Below, piece by piece: positions 26,028 through 34,870 of a stretch of 41,561 nt of DNA; the stretch's first letter is position 1; every line of letters starts with the position of its first letter. Under the pieces are notes generated by a model. The model made no database searches and was not told where the DNA came from. It was given only the letters and a program-made list of their open reading frames with translations. A program made the translations under genes and the position numbers. This DNA comes from Streptococcus caballi DSM 19004 (GTDB lineage: Bacteria > Bacillota > Bacilli > Lactobacillales > Streptococcaceae), in contig NZ_KB904070.1 in NCBI RefSeq assembly GCF_000379985.1, positions 200-41,760 on the forward strand, read 5' to 3'.

Positions 26028-27263
26028 TTAATGACGTCCAAGGAGTTTTTTAATTCCTTGAATAAATTTGTATTTAATAGGACTTGGATAGTAGCGAAAG
26101 GTCCCCATTTTGCGGACAATGTAACCATTGAAGTTCTGTTTGAAACGAAGAACCCCATCTGATCCGTCAAATTCCCCAGTAATACCAAGGAAGTTATAAA
26201 AGGTGATTCCTCGTTTGATAGCTTCTAGCATAACATGCTCTTGGAGAAGAGCTGGCGCGTAAAACTTGTTAAATTCAGTATAAGAACCAGAGAAGAGGTA
26301 AACGGCTTCTTGTGGTGTATAGATGAAGAGGCTACCTGCTAGTATAACATCGTCTTGACCGTATTTTGCAATTAAAGTCTTGGCTTCTTTTTGACGAGTT
26401 GTGAAGGTATCAAACTGGCTAGTCAATTCGCGAAGCTGATTCTGCTTTTTCTCAGAATGTGGGCTATTTTCCAAATCCTTTTCCAGCTTGGCCATACGTT
26501 TACCAAGCTTATTTTGATCTTTGATAAGATGGTCAAGATAGTCTTGAAAATTGAGGCTTGCCACCATAAACTCAGCAGTATCATCGAAACTATCATAGAA
26601 GTCTTGATAATAATCAAGGCTCTTATCACTGTAATCCCTGCGATCAGACGTAGAAGAAGTGATTTCTTTGAAAATGCTTAATTCGTCTTTGTTTAACTTA
26701 CGCAGTTTAGTGCCAAATGTTTTGGCTTTTTTGACCAAGGGACGACCTTTTTTGCTGAAAGATTTAAGGAGATTATCGTCAGTTAAGCCCGTCAAATCCT
26801 TAACATAATGCCAATCAGGTTCACCACCAGGATAGCCTGTTTGAAGGCCGTCATATTGATATCCTAGCTCTGTCAGCATGCTAATCAAAGCTGTCTCTTC
26901 TTGACTGCTTGGCTGTCCATCGCTGTCAAAGGTTTGATAGGTATTATAAGGTTTGATGACCAGTTCCAGAGCACCTTGTCTTTTAGCATAGTTTTTCAAA
27001 GCTGCGTAAAAATCAGCTAGATGGGACATGTCAGTAATAACAGGTCCGCAGTTAATTTCAAAATAACGGCCGCCGATCATTGGCATGCTGTATAAAATAG
27101 CTGAAATTTCAATTGTTTCTTGTTCTTTCCAAGCAACATAGTCAATATCATAGCCTCTTTTTGTAAGAAGCTCAGCCATTTCCAAACTCTGCATGAAAGA
27201 TTTTTGTTCAGCCAATTGGATGTGCATTTTGAAATCTGCTTTTGAAATTTTTTCTAATGGCAT
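26028..27263 (-). CDS. murN: FemAB-family peptidoglycan bridge aminoacyltransferase, MurN-like
   Basis: 411 residues with two GNAT-like subdomains and a helical arm (about 245-290, KRMAKLEKDLENSPHSEKKQ region) that forms the coiled coil expected to contact tRNA. FemAB enzymes transfer amino acids from aminoacyl-tRNA to the lysine side chain of lipid II. Signature stretches include GSYTEFNKFYAPALLQEHVM and FYNFLGITGEFDGSDGVLRFK. As the second of two tandem fem genes it corresponds to MurN, which adds the second bridge residue in pneumococci. TGATG couples it to the preceding gene. The residue added here is unknown. Confidence 0.88.
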   Translation of the reverse strand: MPLEKISKADFKMHIQLAEQKSFMQSLEMAELLTKRGYDIDYVAWKEQETIEISAILYSMPMIGGRYFEINCGPVITDMSHLADFYAALKNYAKRQGALELVIKPYNTYQTFDSDGQPSSQEETALISMLTELGYQYDGLQTGYPGGEPDWHYVKDLTGLTDDNLLKSFSKKGRPLVKKAKTFGTKLRKLNKDELSIFKEITSSTSDRRDYSDKSLDYYQDFYDSFDDTAEFMVASLNFQDYLDHLIKDQNKLGKRMAKLEKDLENSPHSEKKQNQLRELTSQFDTFTTRQKEAKTLIAKYGQDDVILAGSLFIYTPQEAVYLFSGSYTEFNKFYAPALLQEHVMLEAIKRGITFYNFLGITGEFDGSDGVLRFKQNFNGYIVRKMGTFRYYPSPIKYKFIQGIKKLLGRH

Positions 27264-28477
27264 CAGTGTCTGCTCCTTAGTTTCTTACGTAAAGTATAGG
27301 CTAGGTTGGCAACTTTATAGAGTGAGCTGGCTGGTAAGTTAAATTCACCGATGAATTCTTCAATTTCAGGTTTGAATTTAGATTTGAAGTTATAAAGTCC
27401 ACCTGAGAGATCATTTTCGATGCCTCCCATGTTTTGCCAGAGATTGCCACGTTCAAAGGCATGGTTGGCAGTTTCAAACCAAGTGAAGACAGGAGCCTGA
27501 TAACGACGGTATTCCTCGTCCATACCAGCATAAACATTTTCGGAGGTTTTGCCAAATTCTAGAGATAAGGTTCCTGAAAGGGGAACAATTTCCTTGCCTT
27601 GAGCCAAGTGTTCTTGGAGAAAAGTCATTTCATCTGCTAAACGCTTAATCTCATTCTTAGTATTGTCAATCTTACCAGGTTTGGTATTTTCTCCAAAATT
27701 AGCCAGCGTCTGTTCAGCCTTGGCCTTCTGTGCTTCTAAGTCGTCATAACGTTTTTTTAGATTAAGTGTGGCTAGAGTGATATAAGAACTGTCTGGGTAG
27801 GTATCCAGTAGTTTTTTGTAGTAATCAAGACCACGTAGGTGAATACTTTTGCGATCCTCAGTCTTTTTCATCAGGTAGGCAAAATCTTCCAACAATTCAT
27901 GGGCACCAAAGGTTACTTCAACGCCTTTATTGCGAGTTGTGCGAATCTCTTGACGGATTTTCTTGGATAGGTTACCTTCGGAAAAATTGTTTGCGTAGAT
28001 ATTAGCTTGAAAGCGTGGTTGAATATTTTCAGCCATGTCAGTTGTGCGTCCAACCCACTCACAACCAGCCGCTTGCAAATTAGCAATAACAGTCTGTGCC
28101 TGCGGATTGTCAATAGGATTTTGGTCAATTTGATGATGACTAAGTAAGATGAAAGGGTCACATTTGATGAAGAGTGCTCGCTTGCTTTTGCCGAATTTTT
28201 TCAAGCTAGCCATGACAAAGGAAACTAGTTCTTTATTCTCGTAATCCATGATAGGACCACGTGGAATATAAAGCATGGTAAATCCCAGAGGTAAGGGTTG
28301 AATGAGAATGCTACAAGCTGCGACTAGTTTTTCCCCGTCATAGAAGCCAAGGCGTTCATTGCCCCAGTTATCTTTAACCTTGGCCCAGCTTGAACTTTGC
28401 AGAAGATTAGTTTGCGAACTATTTTTGACAAATTCGTCGTGTTCTTGAGCTGAAATTCCAATTTTATAGGTATACAT
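27263..28477 (-). CDS. murM: FemAB-family peptidoglycan bridge aminoacyltransferase, MurM-like
   Basis: 404 residues, paralogous to the next gene, with the same GNAT-like core (FTMLYIPRGPIMDYEN) and a central coiled-coil arm (about 240-290, rich in Lys, Glu and Ala). MurM adds the first residue of the interpeptide bridge and influences beta-lactam tolerance in pneumococci. The start MYTYKIGISAQ at 28477 is chosen because it overlaps the preceding stop as TAATG, a standard coupling; an upstream GTG would be five codons longer. It is the second gene of a three-gene operon. Order and homology support MurM; donor specificity is not readable. Confidence 0.85.
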   Translation of the reverse strand: MYTYKIGISAQEHDEFVKNSSQTNLLQSSSWAKVKDNWGNERLGFYDGEKLVAACSILIQPLPLGFTMLYIPRGPIMDYENKELVSFVMASLKKFGKSKRALFIKCDPFILLSHHQIDQNPIDNPQAQTVIANLQAAGCEWVGRTTDMAENIQPRFQANIYANNFSEGNLSKKIRQEIRTTRNKGVEVTFGAHELLEDFAYLMKKTEDRKSIHLRGLDYYKKLLDTYPDSSYITLATLNLKKRYDDLEAQKAKAEQTLANFGENTKPGKIDNTKNEIKRLADEMTFLQEHLAQGKEIVPLSGTLSLEFGKTSENVYAGMDEEYRRYQAPVFTWFETANHAFERGNLWQNMGGIENDLSGGLYNFKSKFKPEIEEFIGEFNLPASSLYKVANLAYTLRKKLRSRH

Positions 28478-29286
28478 TATTTTAAGACCCACTCTCTAAT
28501 GGCATGTGCAACACCGCTTTCTTCATTTGATTTGGTGATGTATTTGGCGATTTTTTTGAGTTCAGGAATACCATTTTCCATGACAACAGGATTACCAACA
28601 ACTTCTAACATGGCACGGTCATTCTCTTCGTCACCAATAGCCATGGTCTGACTCATATCAAGCCCCATCTTTGCAGCCAAGTGAATGATGGCATTACCTT
28701 TACTGGCTTCTTTGTTCATAAATTCAAGGTAGAAAGGCCTTGATTTGACGATATTGTACTTGTCATAGAATTCTTGTGGAATCTTGGCAATAGCTGCGTC
28801 CAGAACTTCTGGCTCGTCAATCATCATCATTTTGACGATTTCTTTACCTGTCATTTCCTCGGGTGTACGGTAGAAGATAGGCATATTGACCAGAGTTGAC
28901 TCGTGAACTGTGTATTTGCCAATGTTGCGGTTGGCTGTATAAATACCTTCCTTAGTGATGGCATGCATGTGAACACCTAGTTTACGGCTGAGAAATTCAA
29001 TGTCGAGGTAATCATCGTATTTCATGGTTTCTTTGACAATATCTTCGCCAGTAGAGGTATCCTGCACCAGCCCCCCGTTAAAAGTGATTACATAGTCGCC
29101 GTGGTCTTTGAGATTAAGTTCCTCAAGTAAATCTTGGACACCAGCGATAGGACGACCTGTTGCGATGATAACTTTGACGCCTTGTTTTTTAGCTTCCTGA
29201 ATCGCATCGTAAACTTCGGGAGTAATCTTGCGATCCTTGGTAATCAATGTGCCGTCGATATCGACAGCCACTAGTTTTATTGACAT
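28477..29286 (-). CDS. Cof-type HAD-IIB hydrolase
   Basis: 269 residues. Motif I is AVDIDGTLI (nucleophile Asp), motif II IIATGRP, the conserved Lys lies in the NKEASKGNAI region and motif IV is AIGDEENDRAML. The large C2B cap defines the Cof/YidA sugar-phosphatase group. These proteins usually hydrolyse sugar phosphates or related metabolites. It is first in the operon with murM and murN, coupled by TAATG, but a direct role in cell-wall synthesis is not shown. The probable promoter is ATGACA-N17-TAAGAT (29348-29320, minus strand). Confidence 0.88.
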   Translation of the reverse strand: MSIKLVAVDIDGTLITKDRKITPEVYDAIQEAKKQGVKVIIATGRPIAGVQDLLEELNLKDHGDYVITFNGGLVQDTSTGEDIVKETMKYDDYLDIEFLSRKLGVHMHAITKEGIYTANRNIGKYTVHESTLVNMPIFYRTPEEMTGKEIVKMMMIDEPEVLDAAIAKIPQEFYDKYNIVKSRPFYLEFMNKEASKGNAIIHLAAKMGLDMSQTMAIGDEENDRAMLEVVGNPVVMENGIPELKKIAKYITKSNEESGVAHAIREWVLK

Positions 29287-29319
29287 AGTCTTCTCCCTAT
29301 TAAAAATTCTCTCCCTACT

Positions 29320-29348
29320 ATCTTACTAAAAAATGCCCTATTTGTCAT
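29320..29348 (-). promoter_or_regulatory. probable promoter of the HAD-murM-murN operon
   Basis: On the minus strand ATGACA (29348-29343), a 17-nt spacer and TAAGAT (29325-29320); the -10 is weak. Confidence 0.45.
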
Positions 29349-29515
29349 GGCTGATATGGAAAATTTGTCCTTATACTAGACTTGGTTATCCTTTATTTTA
29401 AGGGGAATTGGTAAAAAAGTTAAACAACCTTTCCTACAGAGAAAAACTGCTTGGATTAGATTTTTTGAGTTTATTGGACGGCAAAGCAGCTGTTTTGCTA
29501 AATAGTCAAGAACTA

Positions 29516-29524
29516 TGTTATACT
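29516..29524 (+). promoter_or_regulatory. extended -10 promoter of the GNAT gene
   Basis: TGT-TATACT (29516-29524) lies shortly before AAAGGAGG and the ATG at 29548. TTGCTA at 29495-29500 may serve as -35 with an 18-nt spacer. Confidence 0.6.
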
Positions 29525-29547
29525 GAGGAAAATAAAGGAGGTCAGCG

Positions 29548-30093
29548 ATGGATTGGCAAGATAAGGTCTTAATTGGATTTGCAAAACATAGACAGGTCAA
29601 AACAGAACGTTTGCTGTTGAGACCGATGTCAATCAAAGACTTATCAGACTATCATGAGTACACTTCCGATGATGAAGTGCTGAGATATGATTATTTTCCG
29701 CATAAGGATATGGCTGAAAGTGAGTTGTCACTTGTCAAATGGAATTTGTCACAGCCTCTTGGTCGCTATGGGATTGAGTTGCTGGCTGAGAAAAAATTGA
29801 TTGGCAACGCCAGCCTAAGACCAAGTCAAGAAGGGATTTTAGAGGTTGGCTACACGCTTAACAAAACTTATTGGCGACAAGGTATGGGGACCGAAGTACT
29901 CCAGTCTCTTTGTCACTTGGCTTTTGAAGAATTGGCTGCGCAGGCTGTTCGAGCAACCGTTGTGTCCGATAATCAAGCCTCAATTGCTCTGCTTGAAAAG
30001 TGCGGTTTTCAAAAGACTGATGAAAATCAGCAAACAACTAACAGTCGGGGCGAGATCTGTGTGACTTACACCTATGAATTAGCAGCAGTATAA
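29548..30093 (+). CDS. GNAT N-acetyltransferase (RimJ/RimL-like)
   Basis: 181 residues. The N-terminal VKTERLLLRPMSIKDLSDY is the usual opening of the Acetyltransf_3 group. EVGYTLNKTYWRQGMGTEVL carries the acetyl-CoA pyrophosphate-binding Q/R-x-x-G-x-G/A loop, and NQASIALLEKCGFQ is the C-terminal motif. It transfers acetyl from acetyl-CoA to a protein N-terminus or small amine. It is a single gene with a strong AAAGGAGG site. The substrate cannot be told. Confidence 0.85.
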   Translation: MDWQDKVLIGFAKHRQVKTERLLLRPMSIKDLSDYHEYTSDDEVLRYDYFPHKDMAESELSLVKWNLSQPLGRYGIELLAEKKLIGNASLRPSQEGILEVGYTLNKTYWRQGMGTEVLQSLCHLAFEELAAQAVRATVVSDNQASIALLEKCGFQKTDENQQTTNSRGEICVTYTYELAAV

Positions 30094-30132
30094 GCATAGG
30101 GTATTGTTGAGGACATGCTTTTTCTACCCATA

Positions 30133-30158
30133 AAAACCTGAGGTGATTCTCAGGTTTT
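30133..30158. terminator. bidirectional terminator between GNAT and HD genes
   Basis: AAAACCTGAG (30133-30142) pairs with CTCAGGTTTT (30149-30158). The stop codon of the convergent HD gene (30157-30159) overlaps the stem. Confidence 0.9.
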
Positions 30159-31458
30159 ACTTGTTATACTCAAAATGTTCATTAGAAATGTAACTGAGGA
30201 AGATTTCTTTGTCTGCTGTGAAGAGGTCGTCAACCTGCAACATTTCTTTTGGAAAATAGAGCCTACGATCACCATAATTAGAGCCTGTCAAGGCTGTCAC
30301 GATGGGGGATAAAGTGGATAACTCTGCTAGGCTACCGTCTTTTTGAATGATTTCAATTTGTGTGCGAGGGTTGTGGACATCAGGTCGGTAGACATCATAA
30401 GGCAAGTCAAAATTGATATGGATACCTGTGTAGTAATCAGGGTCAAAACCGACAGCAGCAACTCGGTCAATCAGATGGTGCAATTCCTTTTCAGATGCTT
30501 GGTCAAAAGTGACCGACTTGAAAACCTTGCGATTAATGAAGCGACTAGCCAAATCCGCCAAAATATCATCTTCAGAAGTCATCCAAGACTGGAAGTAGGT
30601 GTTCATGACACCGTCATCAAGCGCTAGATAATCGGCTAAAGCAAAGTCATTCTTAAAAAAGGGAAGAAGGTGTGGCGAGTATTTCTCGAAAAACTCTGGT
30701 TGGGTCTTAAAGAGCAGCTTGGCTCGCTTGAGCAGGTTTTGCAGCAATACCTCCATAGCACGGCTGGCAGGATGAAAATAAACCTGCATGTACATTTGAA
30801 AACGACTGACAATATAGTCTTCGACGGCGTGCATGCCATTACGTGAGAAGGCGATGCCATTTTCCACAGGACGAATAACCCGTAAAATTCGCGTCAGATC
30901 AAATTGCCCATAATGAGCAGCTGTGTAATACGAATCGCGCAGCAGATAGTCCATGCGGTCGCAATCAATCTGACTAGAAATCAGTTGCACGACCTGTTTA
31001 TTGGGATAAGTATGATTGATAACGCTGGCCACTTTTTCTGGAAAGTCAGGTGCTACCTTAACTAGGATGGCATTGATCTCCGTTTCGGGACTAGTAATGA
31101 TGTCGCGCGTGTAAGCCTCATGATCTGTCTCAAAGAGGCGCTCAAAGGTGTGCGAATAGGCTCCATGTCCAATATCGTGCAGCAAAGCAGCAACCATGGT
31201 GAGAAGGGATTCGTCAGGATTCCAAATGTCACTATACTTGGCGTCAAAAATTTCAGTTACCCGTCTGGCAATCTCATAGACACCTAGGCAATGAGAAAAA
31301 CGGCTGTGCTCTGCCCCATGAAAGGTAAAGACCGTTGTCGGTACCTGCTTAATACGACGCAGCCGCTGAAATTCCTTACTATTGATGAGATCATAGATCA
31401 CCTGATTATTAACGTGAATATAATTGTGAACAGGGTCACGAAATACTTTTTCATTCAT
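30157..31458 (-). CDS. HD-domain phosphohydrolase (SAMHD1/dGTPase-like)
   Basis: 433 residues. The HD metal site is visible as H in EHSRFSHCLGVYEIA, HD in ALLHDIGHGAYSHTFE, and the fourth Asp in SSQIDCDRMDYLLRDSYYT. The last is also a signature of the dNTP triphosphohydrolase branch related to SAMHD1. It may hydrolyse dNTPs or similar nucleotides. The N-terminus MNEKVFRDPVHNYIHV is standard, and TATAAT lies only six nt before the ATG, so the message is probably leaderless. Single gene. Substrate is inferred from family only. Confidence 0.88.
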   Translation of the reverse strand: MNEKVFRDPVHNYIHVNNQVIYDLINSKEFQRLRRIKQVPTTVFTFHGAEHSRFSHCLGVYEIARRVTEIFDAKYSDIWNPDESLLTMVAALLHDIGHGAYSHTFERLFETDHEAYTRDIITSPETEINAILVKVAPDFPEKVASVINHTYPNKQVVQLISSQIDCDRMDYLLRDSYYTAAHYGQFDLTRILRVIRPVENGIAFSRNGMHAVEDYIVSRFQMYMQVYFHPASRAMEVLLQNLLKRAKLLFKTQPEFFEKYSPHLLPFFKNDFALADYLALDDGVMNTYFQSWMTSEDDILADLASRFINRKVFKSVTFDQASEKELHHLIDRVAAVGFDPDYYTGIHINFDLPYDVYRPDVHNPRTQIEIIQKDGSLAELSTLSPIVTALTGSNYGDRRLYFPKEMLQVDDLFTADKEIFLSYISNEHFEYNK

Positions 31459-31464
31459 ACTGCT

Positions 31465-31473
31465 ATTATAGCA
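31465..31473 (-). promoter_or_regulatory. extended -10 promoter, near-leaderless HD gene
   Basis: On the minus strand TGC-TATAAT ends at 31465 and the ATG begins at 31458, leaving six nt. No good -35 is seen. Confidence 0.55.
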
Positions 31474-31808
31474 AAATCTGCTAGATTTAGCTTTGTCTAG
31501 AGCATTCTCCCATAAATCTGCGGGAGAAAGGAAAGAACTTGATGCCTCTGACAGAAAATATTACCATCTCAAAACTATGAAAGGAGATGTTGCACAAGAG
31601 AGATGGCGTTAAACTGTTTAGTTTGATGTCAATGCACCAATGAAATAGGAGTCAAGTCGTATAATTTGCTGTCATTTCCACTCACTGACTTCAGCGAAAA
31701 GCGAAGTCAATAACACTATTTTGGATTACTTAAACAAGAAGTGTCTTTGTAACAGTTTAGGTTTGATAACTTTCAAGTAAAGTAATCTCGTCGATCTTTT
31801 TTCGGCAA
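31474..31808. other. gene-free interval between two minus-strand genes
   Basis: About 335 nt without a supported gene. It contains a 7-bp hairpin (TTCTCCC 31505-31511 with GGGAGAA 31522-31528) and another (GACTTC 31687-31692 with GAAGTC 31703-31708). A plus-strand ATG after GAAAGG opens an 11-codon frame, and a TATAAT near 31659 has no good -35. No clear terminator for the kinase gene was found. It may contain decayed sequence or an unrecognised small RNA. Confidence 0.4.
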
Positions 31809-33113
31809 TCACTTTAAGATAGGCAGTTGAATACTAACAAGTAAGCCTGGATGGTTACTACCAAACTGAATCTCTCCGCGGTGTAGGGCAATGATTTGCT
31901 TAGTGATGACTGTCCCCATTCCATGAGTGTCATAATTGCGGGATTTTTGATTGAGCTCTTGGATTTTTTCATCACTAATAGAACCATTGTCTGTGATTAT
32001 CAGTTGTGCGTGGTCTTCAACCTGCTGTAAGTTGAGTTTCAGTTGTGGCGAGGTGTTGTGCATTAGGCTGTTGAGAAGAATATTGTTGATGGCGCGTGTT
32101 AGCAGCGTTTTATTACCCAGAACAGGAGTTGCTTCTTCTGGCAGTTTAAAGCTCAAATCAATCCCTTCATAGTTATTGTAGAGATCAGCTATGATTTGTC
32201 TGAGGAGACCATTAAGGTCAAAAATGGTCATTTCCTGTTCAATATCTTGATTTTCCAGCAGATAGCTCATATTAAGGTTGGAGATGATGCCCTCCATTTT
32301 ATGAATATTAGCTTCGATTTGCTGAGTTTGATGACTGCGACCTTGCAGACTTTCAAGTTGGTTAGTGTACCCAAGGATAAGGGTCAGAGGGTTGCGCAGA
32401 TCGTGACTGATACCGCGTATCCAATGGCTACGCATTTCCTTGGTTTCAATCAAGAGCTGCAAGGTCTGATTAAGAGCAGACTTGATTTCAGACAGGTTGC
32501 CTTTTTCATCAAGAAGGACAGGTCGGTTATCAGACAAGTCAGCAAGGGCTTGAGTGATCGGTTTGAATTCCTTACGCAGCCTCATTTGCGACCGCAGGTA
32601 AATAGCCAATAAGGCTATGATTAGTCCCACAAAAATACCTGCAACCAGCTTTGCGATGCTAAAGAAATTTTGGACGTTGTAGTAGTTGGCAGGATATTTT
32701 TCAAAAGACCCCTTGGGATAGCCTAAGATGAGAACTTTTTCACCAACGACAAAGGTAAAAACAGGGTAATCATCTAGATACCAGCGTGACGAACGAGCCA
32801 CATCTGCCATGCTGTAGTGGCGCTTAAGCTTGTCTGGTAAGCGGTAGGATTGTTCAATGTTCCCTTGCTCTGACAATAGCATAAGCCAGATTTTTTGCTT
32901 GTCTAGAACTTTCTTATTCTGAGTGGTTAGCTGTAACTGGCTATGACTGACCATTGTTTTGACGATAGCTGTCGGCTCTTCATGACTGTTTTGCATGCTA
33001 TCAATGATGTGATAGCTGCCAAATAAAAAGATAAAAATGGCAGTCAGCCCTAGAAGAACCACCGTAGTAAAATAGGTCAGTAGTACCTTAGAAAAATACT
33101 TAAAGGTTGTCAT
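31809..33113 (-). CDS. sensor histidine kinase
   Basis: 434 residues. Two membrane helices (about 13-36 and 147-170) flank an extracellular sensor of roughly 110 residues. A short linker precedes HisKA with the H-box ISHDLRNPLTLILGYTNQLE. HATPase_c follows with the N-box AINNILLNSLMHNT and the G1 region LIITDNGSI, ending GMGTVITKQIIALHRGEI. It phosphorylates the adjacent response regulator, whose stop codon directly abuts this start. The divergent transporter suggests it senses a compound that the transporter expels. The sensor domain is not recognisable. Confidence 0.92.
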   Translation of the reverse strand: MTTFKYFSKVLLTYFTTVVLLGLTAIFIFLFGSYHIIDSMQNSHEEPTAIVKTMVSHSQLQLTTQNKKVLDKQKIWLMLLSEQGNIEQSYRLPDKLKRHYSMADVARSSRWYLDDYPVFTFVVGEKVLILGYPKGSFEKYPANYYNVQNFFSIAKLVAGIFVGLIIALLAIYLRSQMRLRKEFKPITQALADLSDNRPVLLDEKGNLSEIKSALNQTLQLLIETKEMRSHWIRGISHDLRNPLTLILGYTNQLESLQGRSHQTQQIEANIHKMEGIISNLNMSYLLENQDIEQEMTIFDLNGLLRQIIADLYNNYEGIDLSFKLPEEATPVLGNKTLLTRAINNILLNSLMHNTSPQLKLNLQQVEDHAQLIITDNGSISDEKIQELNQKSRNYDTHGMGTVITKQIIALHRGEIQFGSNHPGLLVSIQLPILK

Positions 33114-33803
33114 CTAATCCACCCGCAGCTGGTAGCCCAGCCCCTTAATGGTAATGAGGTGGACAGGTTTAGACGGATTAGCCTCAATCTTCTGCCGCAC
33201 CTTACGGATATGTGCCATTAGCGTATTCTCATAGCCCTGATAATTGTCACCCCAGACCTTACTCAAGAGCTGGTCGAAGGTGACGATTTTATTTTTGTGA
33301 TTGTATAGCACCTTGAGCAGGCTGTATTCCTTAGCGGTTAGCGGAATTTCTTGACCCTCTTTGAGAATGGCTGCGCGCTCAAAATCGATCTGACAACTAT
33401 CTAGTTGCACCACGTCATCTTGCGGCGGATAGCTGCGCTTGAGAATGGATAGTAGTCGTAACTCCAACTCTTTAGGACGAAAAGGTTTGACGATGTAGTC
33501 ATCCGCTCCCAGCTCGAAACCTTGGTATTGCTTTTCAATGTCAGACACCGCAGACAGAAAGAGCACAGGCATGTTGGAATTTTTACGAATTTCCCGCAAA
33601 ACTTCGAAACCTGAACCATCTGGCAGCATGATGTCCAAAATGGCTAAGTCAAAGGCTTCCCTTTCCAGAAGTTTCAAAGCTTCTTTTTTGCTGGCAGCCC
33701 GTGTCAAATGACTGAAACCAGCAATAGATAGACTTTCTGTGATTATGTCTAAAATCTCAGGATTGTCATCTAAGAAGAGTAGTTTTCTCTCTTTTTCTTT
33801 CAT
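33114..33803 (-). CDS. OmpR-family response regulator
   Basis: 229 residues. The receiver domain (about 7-120) carries the acidic pocket LFLDDN, phospho-acceptor Asp in LAILDIMLPDGSG and Lys in DDYIVKPF. The winged-helix DNA-binding domain (about 135-227) includes LTAKEYSLLKVLYNHKNKIV and YENTLMAHIRKVRQKIE. It is first in the operon with the histidine kinase; the extended -10 TGC-TATACT lies at 33831-33823. Direct repeats in the divergent region (33866-33905) are probable binding sites, either for this regulator or for CiaR. Confidence 0.93.
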   Translation of the reverse strand: MKEKERKLLFLDDNPEILDIITESLSIAGFSHLTRAASKKEALKLLEREAFDLAILDIMLPDGSGFEVLREIRKNSNMPVLFLSAVSDIEKQYQGFELGADDYIVKPFRPKELELRLLSILKRSYPPQDDVVQLDSCQIDFERAAILKEGQEIPLTAKEYSLLKVLYNHKNKIVTFDQLLSKVWGDNYQGYENTLMAHIRKVRQKIEANPSKPVHLITIKGLGYQLRVD

Positions 33804-33865
33804 ATCAGTTCACCTCAATCTTAGTATAGCATAATCAAAAAGCCCGCTCTGCCATTTTCCTAAAA

Positions 33866-33920
33866 ATTAAGGAAGAATTAAGGTAGAGAGTAAGAAGAGG
33901 TAAGGAGCAGACGCTATACT
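33866..33920 (+). promoter_or_regulatory. direct-repeat operator and promoter of the ABC transporter operon
   Basis: ATTAAG (33866-33871), five nt and ATTAAG (33877-33882) form an 11-bp-period repeat. GTAAGA (33890) and GTAAGG (33900) continue the pattern at 10 bp. TATACT at 33915-33920 is the -10; no -35 hexamer is present, so the promoter looks activator-dependent. The divergent -10 of the regulator gene is at 33828-33823. Confidence 0.6.
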
Positions 33921-33949
33921 AGAGGTGTCAAGAAAAAGGAGGCACACAC

Positions 33950-34861
33950 ATGACAACAATGATTCGTTTAAAAGAAGTCAAGAAAGTTTTTGGAAAGCAG
34001 ATTGCTGTTGATTTAAGCGATTTGCATATTGAACAAGGAGAGATTTACGGACTTATCGGACCAAATGGTGTTGGTAAGTCAACTATCATGAAAATGATTT
34101 GTGGTCTTCTGGAGCCAAGCTCTGGTCAGGTTACAGTGGCAGGAGTTCCCATGACGGAGGCTAATCGCGTGGGTATTCTAAATCAGATTGGTTCTCTGAT
34201 TGAGGAGCCCGCTTACTACGATAATCTAACAGGCTTTGAGAATATGCAGATTCTGAAAGAATTGAAGGGGCTGACGAATCATGATGTGGCAGAAGCGCTA
34301 GCTATTGTTCGTTTGACGGATCATCAGGATAAGCGAGTCAAGCATTATTCCCTAGGAATGAAGCAGCGTTTGGGTATTGCCATGGCCATCATGGGACGTC
34401 CTAAATTGATTATCTTGGATGAACCAACTAACGGCCTTGACCCGCAGGCGCGTGAAGAGATTCGTAAGCTTATTCGCAGCCTGCCTGAGAAGTTTCACAC
34501 TACGGTCATGATTTCTTCTCACGCGCTAGATGAAATCGAAAAGATGGTGACTCAGATTGGTATCATAGGAAAAGGTAAACTGCTCTACCAAGGAACCATT
34601 GAACAGTTCAAGAGCAAACATAGCAGTAATATCTGTCTGAGAACGTCAGCCAATGATAAGGTGGCTGCGCTTTTGGGGCTTGATGCCAGTCAAATCCAAC
34701 TAACGGAGCAGGGCATTTTATTGCCGCATTATGCTGATGCCCAACTGGCACAAGTCGTGAAACGCTTGGTGCTTGCTGATGTAGCTGTCTATCGTGTGTT
34801 TGAAGTTAGCAAGTCGCTAGAAGAGCTCTTTATCGACTTCACAGCTAGTGATGTCTTGTAG
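33950..34861 (+). CDS. ABC transporter ATPase, lantibiotic-immunity/bacitracin type (LanF/BcrA-like)
   Basis: 303 residues. Walker A is GPNGVGKST, the signature is YSLGMKQRLGIA, Walker B LIILDEPTNGLDP and the H-loop MISSHALDEIEK. About 85 residues after the ATPase core form the C-terminal domain common to LanF/BcrA proteins. It powers the two following permeases in removing a membrane-active antibiotic. AAGGAGG (33936-33942) precedes the ATG. The operon is divergent from a two-component system that probably controls it. No lantibiotic biosynthesis genes are in the window, so this is a resistance rather than self-immunity locus. Confidence 0.92.
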   Translation: MTTMIRLKEVKKVFGKQIAVDLSDLHIEQGEIYGLIGPNGVGKSTIMKMICGLLEPSSGQVTVAGVPMTEANRVGILNQIGSLIEEPAYYDNLTGFENMQILKELKGLTNHDVAEALAIVRLTDHQDKRVKHYSLGMKQRLGIAMAIMGRPKLIILDEPTNGLDPQAREEIRKLIRSLPEKFHTTVMISSHALDEIEKMVTQIGIIGKGKLLYQGTIEQFKSKHSSNICLRTSANDKVAALLGLDASQIQLTEQGILLPHYADAQLAQVVKRLVLADVAVYRVFEVSKSLEELFIDFTASDVL

Positions 34862-34870
34862 GAGGTAGAT

